Of a stretch of DNA of 64,000 nt, positions 1 through 8,585 are shown piece after piece. The notes under the pieces are model-generated. The model was not told the DNA's origin. It saw only the letters and a list, made by a program, of their open reading frames with translations, and did not search any database. This DNA comes from Spirosoma lacussanchae. Lineage in GTDB: Bacteria > Bacteroidota > Bacteroidia > Cytophagales > Spirosomataceae. The DNA is taken from positions 558,001-622,000 of the forward strand of contig NZ_SWJG01000003.1 in NCBI RefSeq assembly GCF_005870035.1, given 5' to 3'. Every line of letters begins with the position of its first letter. Position 1 is the stretch's first letter. The translations under genes were made by a program, and so were the position numbers.

Positions 1-707
1 TAAAACGTTAGGGCCACAATAGAAGCCGCGTAAGCACCAAATGTCGTATAGGCAGCTGCCCGGTGAACGGGTTTGAGGCTACTGTCGGTCTGGATTTTCT
101 GGGCCAGCACATTGGTGGCTACCATACCGGCCAGGTGAACCACGGCCAGGTATTTATGGACTCTGATCCAGCTCAGCCCTCGTTTGGCGCCCACCACCGG
201 CGGAGGGGCCGTTAGCGACAGAGCGAGCGTAGTGCCGTAAGAAACGTTGATGTAGGAGGCCATTCGCTCGTGCCAGATTTTGGTATCAGCGTATTCCTGC
301 CCCTTCGCGTTATAGAGTTTAGCGCCCAGAAGCCCCTGCGCCACAAAGCCGGCCAGCGTGACAAAGCCGCCGATCTGGTGCGCCACCAGCATCGTTCTCC
401 GAATCTTGAGTTCCTTAGCCCGCCCAGCTGACGAGAGCGGAGCCATGTTCGTTACGCGCAGCAAACCCTTCGGCCCCCAAAATGCCCGCTGGGTGAAAAT
501 CATTTTCTGCGGCAGCAGACTAGGCGTTTCGTTGGCGTCAGCCAGCCCCTCCAGCAGGGCATTGGCCGACTCATCGGCGGGTACCGGCAAGGTATCTGAT
601 GCGGCCGGGGCGTTTCTGGAGGTGGTATCAGTGGCCGGGGTTTGCGCCAGCAGGCTCAGGCTCGTCAGCAACAGCGATAAAAAGGCAAGTGGGCGTAGGG
701 ACGTCAT
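1..707 (-). CDS. Secreted/membrane protein, possible b-type cytochrome-like (partial, 3' end outside window)
   Basis: The reading frame opens at ATG 707 and is still open at base 1, so about 235 residues of the N-terminal part are seen. It begins with a clear signal peptide ending near 'SLSLLAQ', followed by a Pro/Ala/Asp-rich linker. From about residue 100 hydrophobic segments carry spaced histidines: 'MLVAHQIGGF', 'IWHERM', 'RVHKYLAVVHLAG' and 'PVHRAAAY'. Paired histidines in membrane helices are what b-type cytochromes of the b561 kind use to hold heme. Together with the Rieske lipoprotein gene that ends only 19 bases upstream, this suggests an electron-transfer role. The heme assignment is inference; the membrane protein call is firmer. 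Confidence 0.6.
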   Translation of the reverse strand, partial: MTSLRPLAFLSLLLTSLSLLAQTPATDTTSRNAPAASDTLPVPADESANALLEGLADANETPSLLPQKMIFTQRAFWGPKGLLRVTNMAPLSSAGRAKELKIRRTMLVAHQIGGFVTLAGFVAQGLLGAKLYNAKGQEYADTKIWHERMASYINVSYGTTLALSLTAPPPVVGAKRGLSWIRVHKYLAVVHLAGMVATNVLAQKIQTDSSLKPVHRAAAYTTFGAYAASIVALTF

Positions 708-726
708 ATAGGATGATAAAGCTGAA

Positions 727-1230
727 TTACGCGGTTATCTGGAGCGAGTTGCCGTTGGTGCTGAGCGCCGTTTTATACAGTTTCATGGCGGGCTGGCTCG
801 GACCTCCGGCTGCTACTTTCACGCTGCCGTCAAGCGCGAAGACGGAGCCATGAACGCTACAGCCGAAGTCGTTGGACGATAGCCGGTACGAAACGGCATC
901 CTGCCGCTCGTGCGAACACAACCGCTGAATCGCCACGTATTTACTGCCACTCGTATTGGCCACCAGCACATCGCCTACCCGAACAAATTCGCCCTGCGTT
1001 TTGAGCTTGCTGAAATCGGTGCTGGTCAGATCGAGCGTAAAGTTGATAGCACCTTTGCTGGCCTCCGCATTGCCCGTCAGGCCGGGCGAGGTAACCGGGG
1101 TGGTAGTGCCGCCACCGGGTGCAGGATCGTCACCTCCACCGGAGCAGGACGTAAGGGTACCCAGGCAATAGAATGACATCAGCGCAGCGCTGCTCAGACC
1201 AAGACTGCGAATAAATTCACCGCGGTCCAT
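727..1230 (-). CDS. Rieske [2Fe-2S] domain lipoprotein
   Basis: A small protein exported to the cell envelope that should carry one Rieske iron-sulfur cluster. The N-terminus (MDRGEFIRSLG...) leads into a hydrophobic stretch and a lipobox ending 'TLTSC', then a Gly/Pro/Thr linker. The Rieske ligand pairs are visible near the C-terminus as 'RLCSHERQ' and 'GCSVHGSVF' (Cys-x-His ... Cys-x-x-His). I placed the start at the ATG at 1230 because 'MDRGEFIRSLG' is the usual start of these Bacteroidota proteins; an in-frame ATG at 1260 would add ten residues. The gene runs into the membrane protein downstream with a 19-base gap, so the two are probably co-transcribed as an electron-transfer pair. Confidence 0.85.
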   Translation of the reverse strand: MDRGEFIRSLGLSSAALMSFYCLGTLTSCSGGGDDPAPGGGTTTPVTSPGLTGNAEASKGAINFTLDLTSTDFSKLKTQGEFVRVGDVLVANTSGSKYVAIQRLCSHERQDAVSYRLSSNDFGCSVHGSVFALDGSVKVAAGGPSQPAMKLYKTALSTNGNSLQITA

Positions 1231-1362
1231 CGTGTTTTCGTTCGTTGGTTTGGTTAGCATAGATGATAAAATATAATGTAGTTACATGAATTAACGGACT
1301 CCGGATCAGGAAATTGTCGGCGTTGATCTGGCAGAAAAGCTGGTCCGAAACAGCGGTTTATG

Positions 1363-2955
1363 TTACAGTTTATACCGAAGCGAGAGGAACGCTCCGGTAC
1401 TGAGCAAATTGATCTTAAAGTATCCCACGCTCTTGAGTGGCACTTTCATAAACGGCTCGATCTGCCACGACAGCCGCCTGCTCAGCGCGCGTTCGTACCC
1501 GACTGACAGGTTGAGGTGACTGAGGCCATACCGGGTGGTACTATCTACGGTATGGGACCAATACCGGATGGCCGGATCGCTGGGCGTGGCATAGTTGTAG
1601 GTGTAATCTTCGTTTAGGAGAATATAGCTCGTCACTCCTCCGCTTACGAACCAGCGGCTGGGCGGACGTCCGTTGCTACGGGTTCGGCTGATGACATCGT
1701 AGCGGAGGTTCACCGGAATGTCGATCATCGAACACTCGCCACTAACGCCGGTTGGCTTCACTTTCGAGTACCAGTGAGCTGGTAATTCGTAATCCGTAGG
1801 GCGGGCGTTGTATACTTTACGGCTCCATACCGCACCAGCCTGAAGGCTCCAGCGCGAAGCAAGCCGGTACTCCAGCGCCAACCCTATGTTGGTACCCGGC
1901 CGCGCAAAATTGCGTAAGCCAACGGCGCTCAGATCCGGAGATACCATAAACCGTACGCTTAGGCCCCGCGGTACTGACAATGACGTCGGTTGTTGCCGGG
2001 CAGCGGTATCGGGCTGAGCCGTTACGGGTCGGGTAGTAAACGCTAACTTGTCCGGCCACTGGCCCGGTCGAATGGCCAGCCACTTCACCGATGAAGGCGA
2101 AGAGGTAGTCATCCGGGGTTGGTCAACCGTCTCCACGGGCCGGCTTGCTGCCGAACTGACGTCGGCCACGGGTGCGGTCCAGTCGGGGTTGGCAATACGG
2201 AATGGCTGTCGGGCCGGTTTAAACCCATTGGCAGAACCGGTAAGTCCAATCAAAGCCAGCGAACGGTGGTCGGTCCGGCTGGTAAGTGGCTTGTCTGGGC
2301 TGGTCAGCCGCCGTCTTGTCTGGCGCGTCTGGCTCCGGTAGCGGCCGGAGGTCGATCGCTCCGTAGCCGGGCGCCCGGGCAACGGTTCTGGCTTCGAGCT
2401 AACGGCTGATGGCCGATCAGGAACGGCTTCATCGACAGGTTGTATGGTAGCTGGTTCCAGCAAAGGTTTGTTTGTTGATGAGGGGCCGTTTGACAGGGCT
2501 TTGGTTTTGATCCGGGCCGACGTAGCCGCTGCCAGGGGTATTATCTTCTTGTTCTCCTTTACGCGGGCCAGGGGCCGCTCCGTTGCAGGCTCTGGTTCCG
2601 AACTGGTCAGCGGATCAAACGCAAGCGGTGCCCAGACCCGCCGGTTGAGGGGGTGGGGGTGGTTGCCAGTGGTTGCCAGACCCGATTGCGAGGGGGTAGT
2701 ACGACGACTGAACTCTTTATGGGAGGTGTACCAGCTACCACCTATCAGGAGCAGCATAAGGAGTAATACCAGCGGAAGTCCCCACCGAATGAGTCGTTCG
2801 CGCAGTTGTACGGGCCCCGACGTCGTTCGGTCATGGGTATCGAGCTGGTTTCGCATGGCCTGCCAGGCCGCCGGATCGAATGGGGGATCGAACTCTTCAG
2901 CCGACTTTCTGAAGAGGCCGTCCAATTGGTCATCGGTTAGCTCTTGCATACTCAT
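1363..2955 (-). CDS. Membrane-anchored protein with C-terminal outer-membrane beta-barrel-like domain
   Basis: A 530-residue protein. The N-terminus 'MQELTDDQLDGLFRKSAE' followed by 'FDPPFDPAAWQAM' is typical of Bacteroidota proteins encoded directly after an ECF sigma factor. One transmembrane helix lies near residues 53-72 (Leu-rich, 'LPLVLLLMLLLIGG'). Residues about 90-320 are a low-complexity Pro/Ser/Thr/Arg linker. The last 200 residues look like an outer-membrane barrel (repeated 'ALEYRLASRWSLQAG'-type strands ending 'GAFLSLRYKL'). Its start overlaps the sigma-factor gene by 26 bases, implying translational coupling. By position it may act as the anti-sigma or envelope sensor for that sigma factor; this is inference. 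Confidence 0.7.
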   Translation of the reverse strand: MSMQELTDDQLDGLFRKSAEEFDPPFDPAAWQAMRNQLDTHDRTTSGPVQLRERLIRWGLPLVLLLMLLLIGGSWYTSHKEFSRRTTPSQSGLATTGNHPHPLNRRVWAPLAFDPLTSSEPEPATERPLARVKENKKIIPLAAATSARIKTKALSNGPSSTNKPLLEPATIQPVDEAVPDRPSAVSSKPEPLPGRPATERSTSGRYRSQTRQTRRRLTSPDKPLTSRTDHRSLALIGLTGSANGFKPARQPFRIANPDWTAPVADVSSAASRPVETVDQPRMTTSSPSSVKWLAIRPGQWPDKLAFTTRPVTAQPDTAARQQPTSLSVPRGLSVRFMVSPDLSAVGLRNFARPGTNIGLALEYRLASRWSLQAGAVWSRKVYNARPTDYELPAHWYSKVKPTGVSGECSMIDIPVNLRYDVISRTRSNGRPPSRWFVSGGVTSYILLNEDYTYNYATPSDPAIRYWSHTVDSTTRYGLSHLNLSVGYERALSRRLSWQIEPFMKVPLKSVGYFKINLLSTGAFLSLRYKL

Positions 2956-3508
2956 CGTGGTTTAATTGCTTCAGCAGTTGGCGCAGGTTTTCCCGCGCCC
3001 GGGCCAGGTTCGATTTTGATGCACCCACCGTAATGCCAAGCTGATCGGCAATTTCGTCGTGCGTAAATCCGTCCATGACGTACAGGTTAAAAACCAGCCG
3101 GTAAGCTGGCGACAGCCGCTGAATCAGCTTCAGCAGGTCTTCATGAGCGAGCAGGCTAAAGGCATCGGCCGACGGGCTGACCGCCGTTGGTTCAGCCTGC
3201 TCGATGGTATCGTGATAATGATGACGCACCTCCTGCCGATAATGGTCGATGGCTGCGTTGATCAGAATACGCCGGAGCCAGCCCTTGAACGGTTGGGCCG
3301 AATCGTACTGATCCAGCCGGGTAAATACTTTCAGAAAGCCATCGTTTACTACCTCCAGCGCGCCTTCGCGGGTGGGCGAGTAGCGCAGACAGATGCTCAT
3401 AGCATACCCGTAGAACTGTCGGTATAACAGCTCCTGACTCTGCCGGTGGTTGCGGAGACAACCCGCCAGCAGATCAGACAGTGCCGGTATGTTGGGAGCG
3501 TTGGACAT
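2930..3508 (-). CDS. ECF-type RNA polymerase sigma factor
   Basis: At 192 residues this has the normal length for an extracytoplasmic-function sigma-70 protein. Region 2 is seen in 'YRQFYGYAMSICLRYSPT' and the following 'VVNDGFLKVFTRLDQYD'. Region 4, which reads the -35 element, is the helix-turn-helix around 'GFTHDEIADQLGITVGASKS' followed by 'NLARARENLRQLL'. There is no extra C-terminal domain. The 3' end overlaps the start of the barrel protein downstream, a usual arrangement for a sigma factor and its membrane partner. The target genes cannot be told from the sequence. Confidence 0.92.
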   Translation of the reverse strand: MSNAPNIPALSDLLAGCLRNHRQSQELLYRQFYGYAMSICLRYSPTREGALEVVNDGFLKVFTRLDQYDSAQPFKGWLRRILINAAIDHYRQEVRHHYHDTIEQAEPTAVSPSADAFSLLAHEDLLKLIQRLSPAYRLVFNLYVMDGFTHDEIADQLGITVGASKSNLARARENLRQLLKQLNHDEYARANR

Positions 3509-3585
3509 TCAGTTTAGTTCAGGTGCCGGAGGTACGGGGAGGGGCCTGCTACGCGGGCAACGCCCTGTCGTTACTACAGAATTGA

Positions 3586-4428
3586 TTACGGCAAGGGCGC
3601 TTCGGGGGTAGTAGCGTTAACAACGGGCCAGACACCGGGGCGTGGTACGCTGACCCCTTTAGTACTGCCGCGCTGTCCCTGATCATTGCCGAAGTAGTAC
3701 AGCGGCCACCCCTTGTAGGTAAGCTGCGTTTTGCCCACGGCTGTAATCGTCCCGAAATCGCTCTTTTTTAACGCTGAGGGAATGTCGCCCAGGCTGGATA
3801 CTTCGGCAATGGGCCAGGTGGCGTTGTTGCTTAGATCGGCCTGGGTATACCGGTTGGTGTTCTTCTTATCGTTGGCGAAGGCGTATAAAGTGCGGCCTGT
3901 ATTGTCTGTCAAATATAACGAGTTGCCGATTCCTTCTTTCTGATCGAAGGTGTAGTTTTTGCCGTCCAGCCCCACCAGCTGCCGGGATGCGAGCAGGACC
4001 GTATACGTTGGTTTGGCCACCTGCCAGACGTTACCTACGTTTTCGCCGTTGACATCGCCCGCCTTGGCATCGTTTTTATAATAGTAGAGCGGCCATCCTT
4101 TGAAGGCGGTTTGTTTCGTGCCGTCGGCCCGGGTAATCGTGGTGAAGTCGGCTGGGTTCAAGCCCGTAGCAATGGCTGGTGCTTCCTTGTAAAAGATGGG
4201 CCAGTTTGTCAGGCAGTTACCGGTGCAGTTGGCTTTGCCGTCGGCGTCGTTGGCGAAGAAATAAAGGGTTTTGCCGCCTTCGCCCGCCAGCACATTCCCC
4301 AGCGTGGTCGATGCCAGTACAAGATCCGGCGAGGCAACGGTAGGATTCTCCTCGTTGCAGCTCGTCAGGCTTACGATGAACAGCGCTGTCAGCATCAGCA
4401 GCCGACGCGAAAAGGTAAACAAGGTCAT
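3586..4428 (-). CDS. Secreted-repeat lipoprotein (COG4315 / Lipoprotein_15 family)
   Basis: A 280-residue exported lipoprotein with lipobox 'SLTSC' after a signal peptide. The body contains four copies of the family's Y-x-(F/W/Y)-x-x-D type motif: 'LYFFANDADG', 'LYYYKNDAKA', 'LYAFANDKKN' and 'LYYFGNDQGQ', with 'GWPLYYY' and 'GWPLYYF' in the second and fourth. This corresponds to two tandem copies of a unit made of two repeats. A CxxxC pair ('NCTGNC') follows the first repeat. The molecular function of this family is not known. The gene stands alone on the minus strand between the sigma-factor unit and the SDR gene. Confidence 0.85.
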   Translation of the reverse strand: MTLFTFSRRLLMLTALFIVSLTSCNEENPTVASPDLVLASTTLGNVLAGEGGKTLYFFANDADGKANCTGNCLTNWPIFYKEAPAIATGLNPADFTTITRADGTKQTAFKGWPLYYYKNDAKAGDVNGENVGNVWQVAKPTYTVLLASRQLVGLDGKNYTFDQKEGIGNSLYLTDNTGRTLYAFANDKKNTNRYTQADLSNNATWPIAEVSSLGDIPSALKKSDFGTITAVGKTQLTYKGWPLYYFGNDQGQRGSTKGVSVPRPGVWPVVNATTPEAPLP

Positions 4429-4535
4429 TGTATCAACTGTGTTTGGGGGTGAGAAATGAACAGTTGAACCGGTTCATTCGTCTGTACGGACAAACTGACG
4501 AATGGTTGCGTACCTCGAAAAAAAATATGGCCGGC

Positions 4536-5309
4536 CTAATATCCCCAGGCCAGCAACCCCCCATCGACCGAAATGGTCTGGCCCGTTATATAGCCCGATG
4601 CGGGCATACACAGAAATGACACGGCCGAGGCTACCTCGGCGGGCTCGCCGACGCGGTTCATGGGCGTTCGGGCCAGGATGCTCGCTAACTTGTCGGGATT
4701 GCTCAACACCGGTTCGGCCAGGGGGGTACGTATATACCAGGGCGCTACGGCGTTAATCCGGATGCGGTCCGGCGCCCACTCGACGGCCAGGTTTCGGGTC
4801 AGTTGTAACATAGCGGCTTTGCTCATGCCGTAGAGCGAGCCGCTACTGGTGTGGGTAAGAGCCGACACCGACGATACCATGACTACCTTTCCTCCAACGG
4901 CGGAGGTGCGTAGCAACGGGTAAGCCGCCTGCGTAAGTTCGTAGGCCGACCGGAGGTTCGTGTTCAGAATGTGTTCATACTCGGTCGGGCTGTAGTCTGC
5001 GGTGGCTTTGCGGATATTAGTACCGGCATTATTGACCACGATATCGAGCCGGCCCCACTCGGCCTGGATGGCCGCTATAACATCGGCAGCGGCACCCGGC
5101 TGGCCAATGTCGGTTGCCAGACCCGCCACGGTATGGCCCTGCTGGCGGTAAGTGTCAAGCTGATCCTGCAGTAAGCTATTGTCGCGGGCTACGATGAATA
5201 CGGCTGCCCCCAGACTCAGAAACTGGTTGACTATGGCCTCACCGATACCTTTGGTGCCGCCCGTTACCAGGGCATATTGACCGCTGAGGGTCCATAAGGG
5301 TTGATTCAT
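4536..5309 (-). CDS. SDR family oxidoreductase (tropinone-reductase-like)
   Basis: A classical short-chain dehydrogenase/reductase of 257 residues. The NAD(P)-binding motif is 'TGGTKGIG' near residue 17, followed by 'NNAG' near residue 92, a catalytic Ser in 'VSSVSAL' and the Tyr-x-x-x-Lys pair in 'YGMSK'. The C-terminal '[11 protein letters not shown]' is typical. The loop '[12 protein letters not shown]' after the catalytic site is characteristic of the tropinone-reductase-like subgroup. The Thr-Lys after the first glycines favours NADPH. The natural substrate is unknown. The gene is divergent from the M16 peptidase gene, with only 50 bases between the two starts. Confidence 0.88.
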   Translation of the reverse strand: MNQPLWTLSGQYALVTGGTKGIGEAIVNQFLSLGAAVFIVARDNSLLQDQLDTYRQQGHTVAGLATDIGQPGAAADVIAAIQAEWGRLDIVVNNAGTNIRKATADYSPTEYEHILNTNLRSAYELTQAAYPLLRTSAVGGKVVMVSSVSALTHTSSGSLYGMSKAAMLQLTRNLAVEWAPDRIRINAVAPWYIRTPLAEPVLSNPDKLASILARTPMNRVGEPAEVASAVSFLCMPASGYITGQTISVDGGLLAWGY

Positions 5310-5359
5310 GGACGAAAGGTCATTAAATTTAGCGATTCTCCCAACTCATTATTCATCCC

Positions 5360-6703
5360 ATGAACTACCGAATCAGGCTGCTGACGGGACTGCTGGTCAC
5401 AGCAGGCCTTGTCGTACATGCCCAGAACAAACCAAAGCCGGAAGACGTAAAGACGTTTACGCTCCGGAACGGTATGAAATTTATGGTTCTCGAAGACCAC
5501 TCCATTCCCAACGCCAACTTTTACACGTTCTGGAAGGTGGGCGCCCGCAACGAAGTCCACGGCATTACGGGCCTGTCGCACTTTTTCGAGCACATGATGT
5601 TTAACGGTGCGAAGAAGTACGGCCCCAAGCAGTTTGACCGCGTTATGGAAGCCAATGGCGGCTCCAACAACGCCTACACGACCGAAAACACAACGGTCTA
5701 TACCGACTGGTTTCAGAGTGGCGCCCTCGAAACAATCTTCGACCTCGAAGCCGACCGCATCCGCGATCTGGCCATCGACCCCAAAATGGTAGAAAGCGAG
5801 CGGGGTGTCGTGCTGTCGGAGCGGAGTACAGGGCTGGAGAATAGCAACTACCGGGTTATCAGCGAGCTGGTAAAATCGGTGGCCTTTGTCGAGCATCCGT
5901 ATATGTTTCCGGTCATTGGCTTCGAGTCGGACATCAAAAAGTGGACACAGGCCGATCTGGAGCGGTATTTTAAAACCTATTACTCGCCCAACAACGCTGT
6001 AGCCGTCGTGGTGGGTGATATTACAGCCGCGCAGGTACGGAAACTAGCTGAGCAGTACATTGAGCCCATCCCGGCCCAGCCCTTACCCGACAGCATCCGT
6101 ACCGTAGAGCCGCCCCAGAATGGCGAACGGCGCGTAACGACCTACAAGGACATAGCTACCCCCAACATCCTGCTGGCTTATCATACCCCTGCCACCCGTC
6201 ATCCCGATTATTATGCTCTTGATCTGCTGAGCGGGGTGCTGAGCGCCGGCAACTCGTCAAGGCTGGTGAAGGCGCTGGTGCTGGACTCGACCATCGCATC
6301 GCGGGCGTTTACGAACTTTGGCGAGTCGTTTGACCCGAATCTGTTTTACATCTATGGCATTGCGGCCAGCAACGTATCGGCTGAGCAGTTGGAGCGGTCA
6401 ATCCTGAACCAGATCGATAAGGTAATTGCCGAAGGAATCTCCGACGCCGAGCTGCAGAAGCTGAAGAACCAGAAGCTGATGGAGTTTTACCGAACCATGG
6501 AAACCATCAACGGAAAAGCCAACTCCCTCGGTACCTACGAGCTGTTCTTCGGCGATTACAAAAAGCTCTACGAAGCCCCGTCACTTTACGAAAAAGTGAC
6601 GAAGGAAGACGTACAGCGCGTTGCCAGAACCTACCTCACCGCGCGTAACCGCACCGTCGGCTACCTGCTGCCAGAACCCACCAAAAAAGGAGCCGCCAAC
6701 TAA
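5360..6703 (+). CDS. M16 family zinc metallopeptidase, catalytic partner
   Basis: A 447-residue exported insulinase-type peptidase. It starts with a signal peptide (through 'VTAGLVVHAQ') and contains the inverted zinc motif H-x-x-E-H as 'HFFEH' at residues 74-78, with the downstream acidic ligand region 'ETIFDLEADRI'. The second M16 half, with 'SVAFVEHPYMFPVIG' and 'RYFKTYYSPNNAVAVVVGD', is intact. The next gene starts six bases after its stop and encodes a second M16 protein without the zinc motif, so the product is probably a periplasmic heterodimer of the M16B kind. Confidence 0.92.
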   Translation: MNYRIRLLTGLLVTAGLVVHAQNKPKPEDVKTFTLRNGMKFMVLEDHSIPNANFYTFWKVGARNEVHGITGLSHFFEHMMFNGAKKYGPKQFDRVMEANGGSNNAYTTENTTVYTDWFQSGALETIFDLEADRIRDLAIDPKMVESERGVVLSERSTGLENSNYRVISELVKSVAFVEHPYMFPVIGFESDIKKWTQADLERYFKTYYSPNNAVAVVVGDITAAQVRKLAEQYIEPIPAQPLPDSIRTVEPPQNGERRVTTYKDIATPNILLAYHTPATRHPDYYALDLLSGVLSAGNSSRLVKALVLDSTIASRAFTNFGESFDPNLFYIYGIAASNVSAEQLERSILNQIDKVIAEGISDAELQKLKNQKLMEFYRTMETINGKANSLGTYELFFGDYKKLYEAPSLYEKVTKEDVQRVARTYLTARNRTVGYLLPEPTKKGAAN

Positions 6704-6709
6704 ATCGAC

Positions 6710-8086
6710 ATGAAAACAATTCTTACGCTCATTACGGCGCTCTTCCTGGCAGGTATAAGCCAGGCGCAAACCTTCAAAGTGCCACCGTATCAGAAACTCA
6801 AACTTAAAAACGGGCTTACAGTCTACCTGATGGAGCAACGTGAAGTGCCGCTCATCAACGTATCGGTAGTGTTCGATGCCGGGGCGGTGCAGGATGGTAA
6901 CCGCTACGGGCTGGCCAACATGACCGCCGAGGCCCTGCTGTTCGGCAGCGCGAAATACACCAAAGCGCAACTCGAAGAAAAAGCCGAATACGTTGGAGCC
7001 AGTATCGAGACCTATGCCGGTAAGGAAGTAGCCAAGCTATCGGCCTCGTTTGCGGTGAAAGATCAGGATCTGCTGTTCGATATCATTCAGGATGTCGTTA
7101 CCAAGCCGACGTTCGATCAGGCGGAATTTGACAAGTATAAGCAGCGCCAGTTGCTGCAGCTCACCCAGCAGAAAGAAAGCCCGCGGGCCGTGGTAAACAG
7201 TTATTTCAATCGCTTTGTCTACGACGCTCACCCGTACGCCAACCCCATTACCGGAACGCCCTCGGCGGTGTCGGCCATTACCGTCAGCGACGTTCGTCAG
7301 TTTTATCTGAAAAACTACACGACCGATCGGGCGGCTATTGCCATTGTGGGCGATTTTAACTCCGCCGACATGAAAAAAAGAATCACCAGCCTGTTCGGGA
7401 ACTGGAAGACCGCAGCTGCTACCACGCCCAAACTAACCGAGCCGCAGGTAACGTTCGACAAAAACCGGGTACTGCTGATCAACAAAGACGACGCCCGCGA
7501 AACAACGTTTCTGATCGGAGGCAAAGGCATCACGCAAAACAACCCCGACTTTATTCCCGTAACTGTTGTCAACACCATTCTGGGCGGTCGGTTTACGTCC
7601 TGGCTGAACGATGCGCTGCGGGTTAACTCGGGGCTTACCTACGGGGCCGGCAGCCGCTTTGGTACCTATCGCAACAGCGGTACGTTCGCCATCTCGACGT
7701 TTACCAAAGTCAGCACAACCACCGAAGCCATCGATCTGGCGCTGCACGTACTCGACAGTCTGCACCGGACCGGGATCGACGAAAAGGTACTCGAATCGGC
7801 CAAGAATTACGTCAAAGCCGACTTCCCGCCCCGCTACGAATCGGCCAGCGAACTGGCTAACCTGCTGACCGATATGTTCAGCCTGGGTTTCGACGAGTCG
7901 TTTATCAATAATTTCCAGAAGAACGTCGATGGCCTGACCGTGGCTAAAACCCGGCAGATCATCGATCAATATTTCCCCAAAAACAACCTGCAGTTCGTCC
8001 TGATCGGTAAAGCCGACGCCATTCGGGAAAAGGTAAAAAAATACGGGACGATCACCGAGAAAGAAATAAAAGCCGAAGGGTTCTGA
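6710..8086 (+). CDS. M16 family peptidase homologue lacking the zinc motif
   Basis: A 458-residue protein with a signal peptide (through 'LFLAGISQAQ') and the M16 fold ('LKNGLTVYLMEQREVPLINV', 'HPYANPITGTPSAV', 'FYLKNYTTDRAAIAIVGDF'). At the place where the active partner has HFFEH, this one reads 'GLANMTAEALLFG', so the zinc-binding His and Glu are missing. It keeps the 'NSGLTYGAGSRFG' region, the equivalent of the Arg/Tyr substrate-binding motif of non-catalytic M16B subunits. It is translated right after the active subunit. It is best read as the substrate-clamping, non-catalytic half of the complex. Confidence 0.88.
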   Translation: MKTILTLITALFLAGISQAQTFKVPPYQKLKLKNGLTVYLMEQREVPLINVSVVFDAGAVQDGNRYGLANMTAEALLFGSAKYTKAQLEEKAEYVGASIETYAGKEVAKLSASFAVKDQDLLFDIIQDVVTKPTFDQAEFDKYKQRQLLQLTQQKESPRAVVNSYFNRFVYDAHPYANPITGTPSAVSAITVSDVRQFYLKNYTTDRAAIAIVGDFNSADMKKRITSLFGNWKTAAATTPKLTEPQVTFDKNRVLLINKDDARETTFLIGGKGITQNNPDFIPVTVVNTILGGRFTSWLNDALRVNSGLTYGAGSRFGTYRNSGTFAISTFTKVSTTTEAIDLALHVLDSLHRTGIDEKVLESAKNYVKADFPPRYESASELANLLTDMFSLGFDESFINNFQKNVDGLTVAKTRQIIDQYFPKNNLQFVLIGKADAIREKVKKYGTITEKEIKAEGF

Positions 8087-8105
8087 TTAGACGCCAGCTA
8101 GAGAT

Positions 8106-8156
8106 AGACCATGGCCGCTTTTGTGATAACACCTGTTACCCTGGCGGCCATGGTCT
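8106..8156 (+). terminator. Long hairpin after the M16 operon
   Basis: Thirteen-base perfect arms (8106-8118 and 8144-8156) built around CCATGGCCGC enclose a 25-base loop, which itself can pair TAAC with GTTA. It sits 20 bases after the M16 stop codon and has no clear T-run, so it may act as an mRNA-stabilising or factor-dependent stop. Confidence 0.5.
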
Positions 8157-8287
8157 GATTTGACATAAGGTATACCTGAGCCATAGCCCCACGACGGTGA
8201 CGTTCTGTGCCTTGGGATACATGCTAACTAATGGCCCGTCAGGGTCAGAACAGCGCAGCGTCGGTAGCATTCGGGAAGGAAATTACC

Positions 8288-8295
8288 TACCTTTA
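8288..8295 (+). promoter_or_regulatory. Candidate -7 element (TACCTTTA) for the B12 operon
   Basis: TACCTTTA differs from the Bacteroidota -7 consensus TAnnTTTG at one base. Transcription from it would begin close to base 8300, just where the cobalamin aptamer starts. Confidence 0.4.
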
Positions 8296-8302
8296 CGCTT
8301 GA

Positions 8303-8500
8303 GTTTTCGGTGCCTGATGCTGCTTCATAGCAGCTTTCACGGCTTAAAAGGGAATCCGGTTATAGACCGGAGCTGTCCCCGCAACTGTACGTTTCACTGA
8401 GAACCGGTTCAATCCACATGGTCACTGTCACTGCCGAAGCCGGGAGAAGATGGGAAGACCCGAACCGGTGAAATAAGCCAGGAGACCTGCCGAAGACCAT
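8303..8500 (+). ncRNA. Cobalamin (AdoCbl-type) riboswitch
   Basis: The conserved landmarks of the cobalamin aptamer are present in order. 'CGGTGCCTGATGC' is at 8309, 'AAAAGGGAATCCGG' at 8346, 'AGCTGTCCCCGCAACTGT' at 8371, 'GCCGAAGCCGGGAGA' at 8433, and the B12-box 'GCCAGGAGACCTGCC' at 8478. It lies directly upstream of a TonB-dependent receptor gene on the same strand. B12 binding is expected to switch off the transporter, the usual logic for BtuB-type genes. Confidence 0.95.
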
Positions 8501-8510
8501 CCGTTGTTCT

Positions 8511-8573
8511 GGCGTTCGGAGGAAACGCCCCAACCGCGTGCCGGTCCGTTTTGACGGGCGGTGCCTACTTTTT
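8511..8573 (+). terminator. Expression platform of the cobalamin riboswitch
   Basis: Just after the aptamer a short hairpin GGCGTT/AACGCC (8511-8529) is followed by a second, larger GC hairpin (about 8538-8564, arms around CCGGTCCGT and ACGGGCGG) and then five T (8569-8573). This looks like a rho-independent terminator formed in the B12-bound state, ahead of the start codon at 8586. Translational control cannot be ruled out. Confidence 0.55.
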
Positions 8574-8585
8574 CTCGATGTATTG

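Noticed and set aside
5306-5896. Minus-strand frame opposite the M16 peptidase gene
   Set aside because: The plus strand encodes a full-length peptidase with signal peptide and zinc motif; the antisense product has no recognisable features.
8197-8400. Plus-strand open frame of 67 codons before the B12 receptor
   Set aside because: It lies largely inside the cobalamin aptamer and has no protein-like features.
8538-8585. Upstream GTG start for the TonB receptor
   Set aside because: This stretch forms the GC hairpin and T-run of the riboswitch expression platform. The signal peptide begins properly only at 8586.
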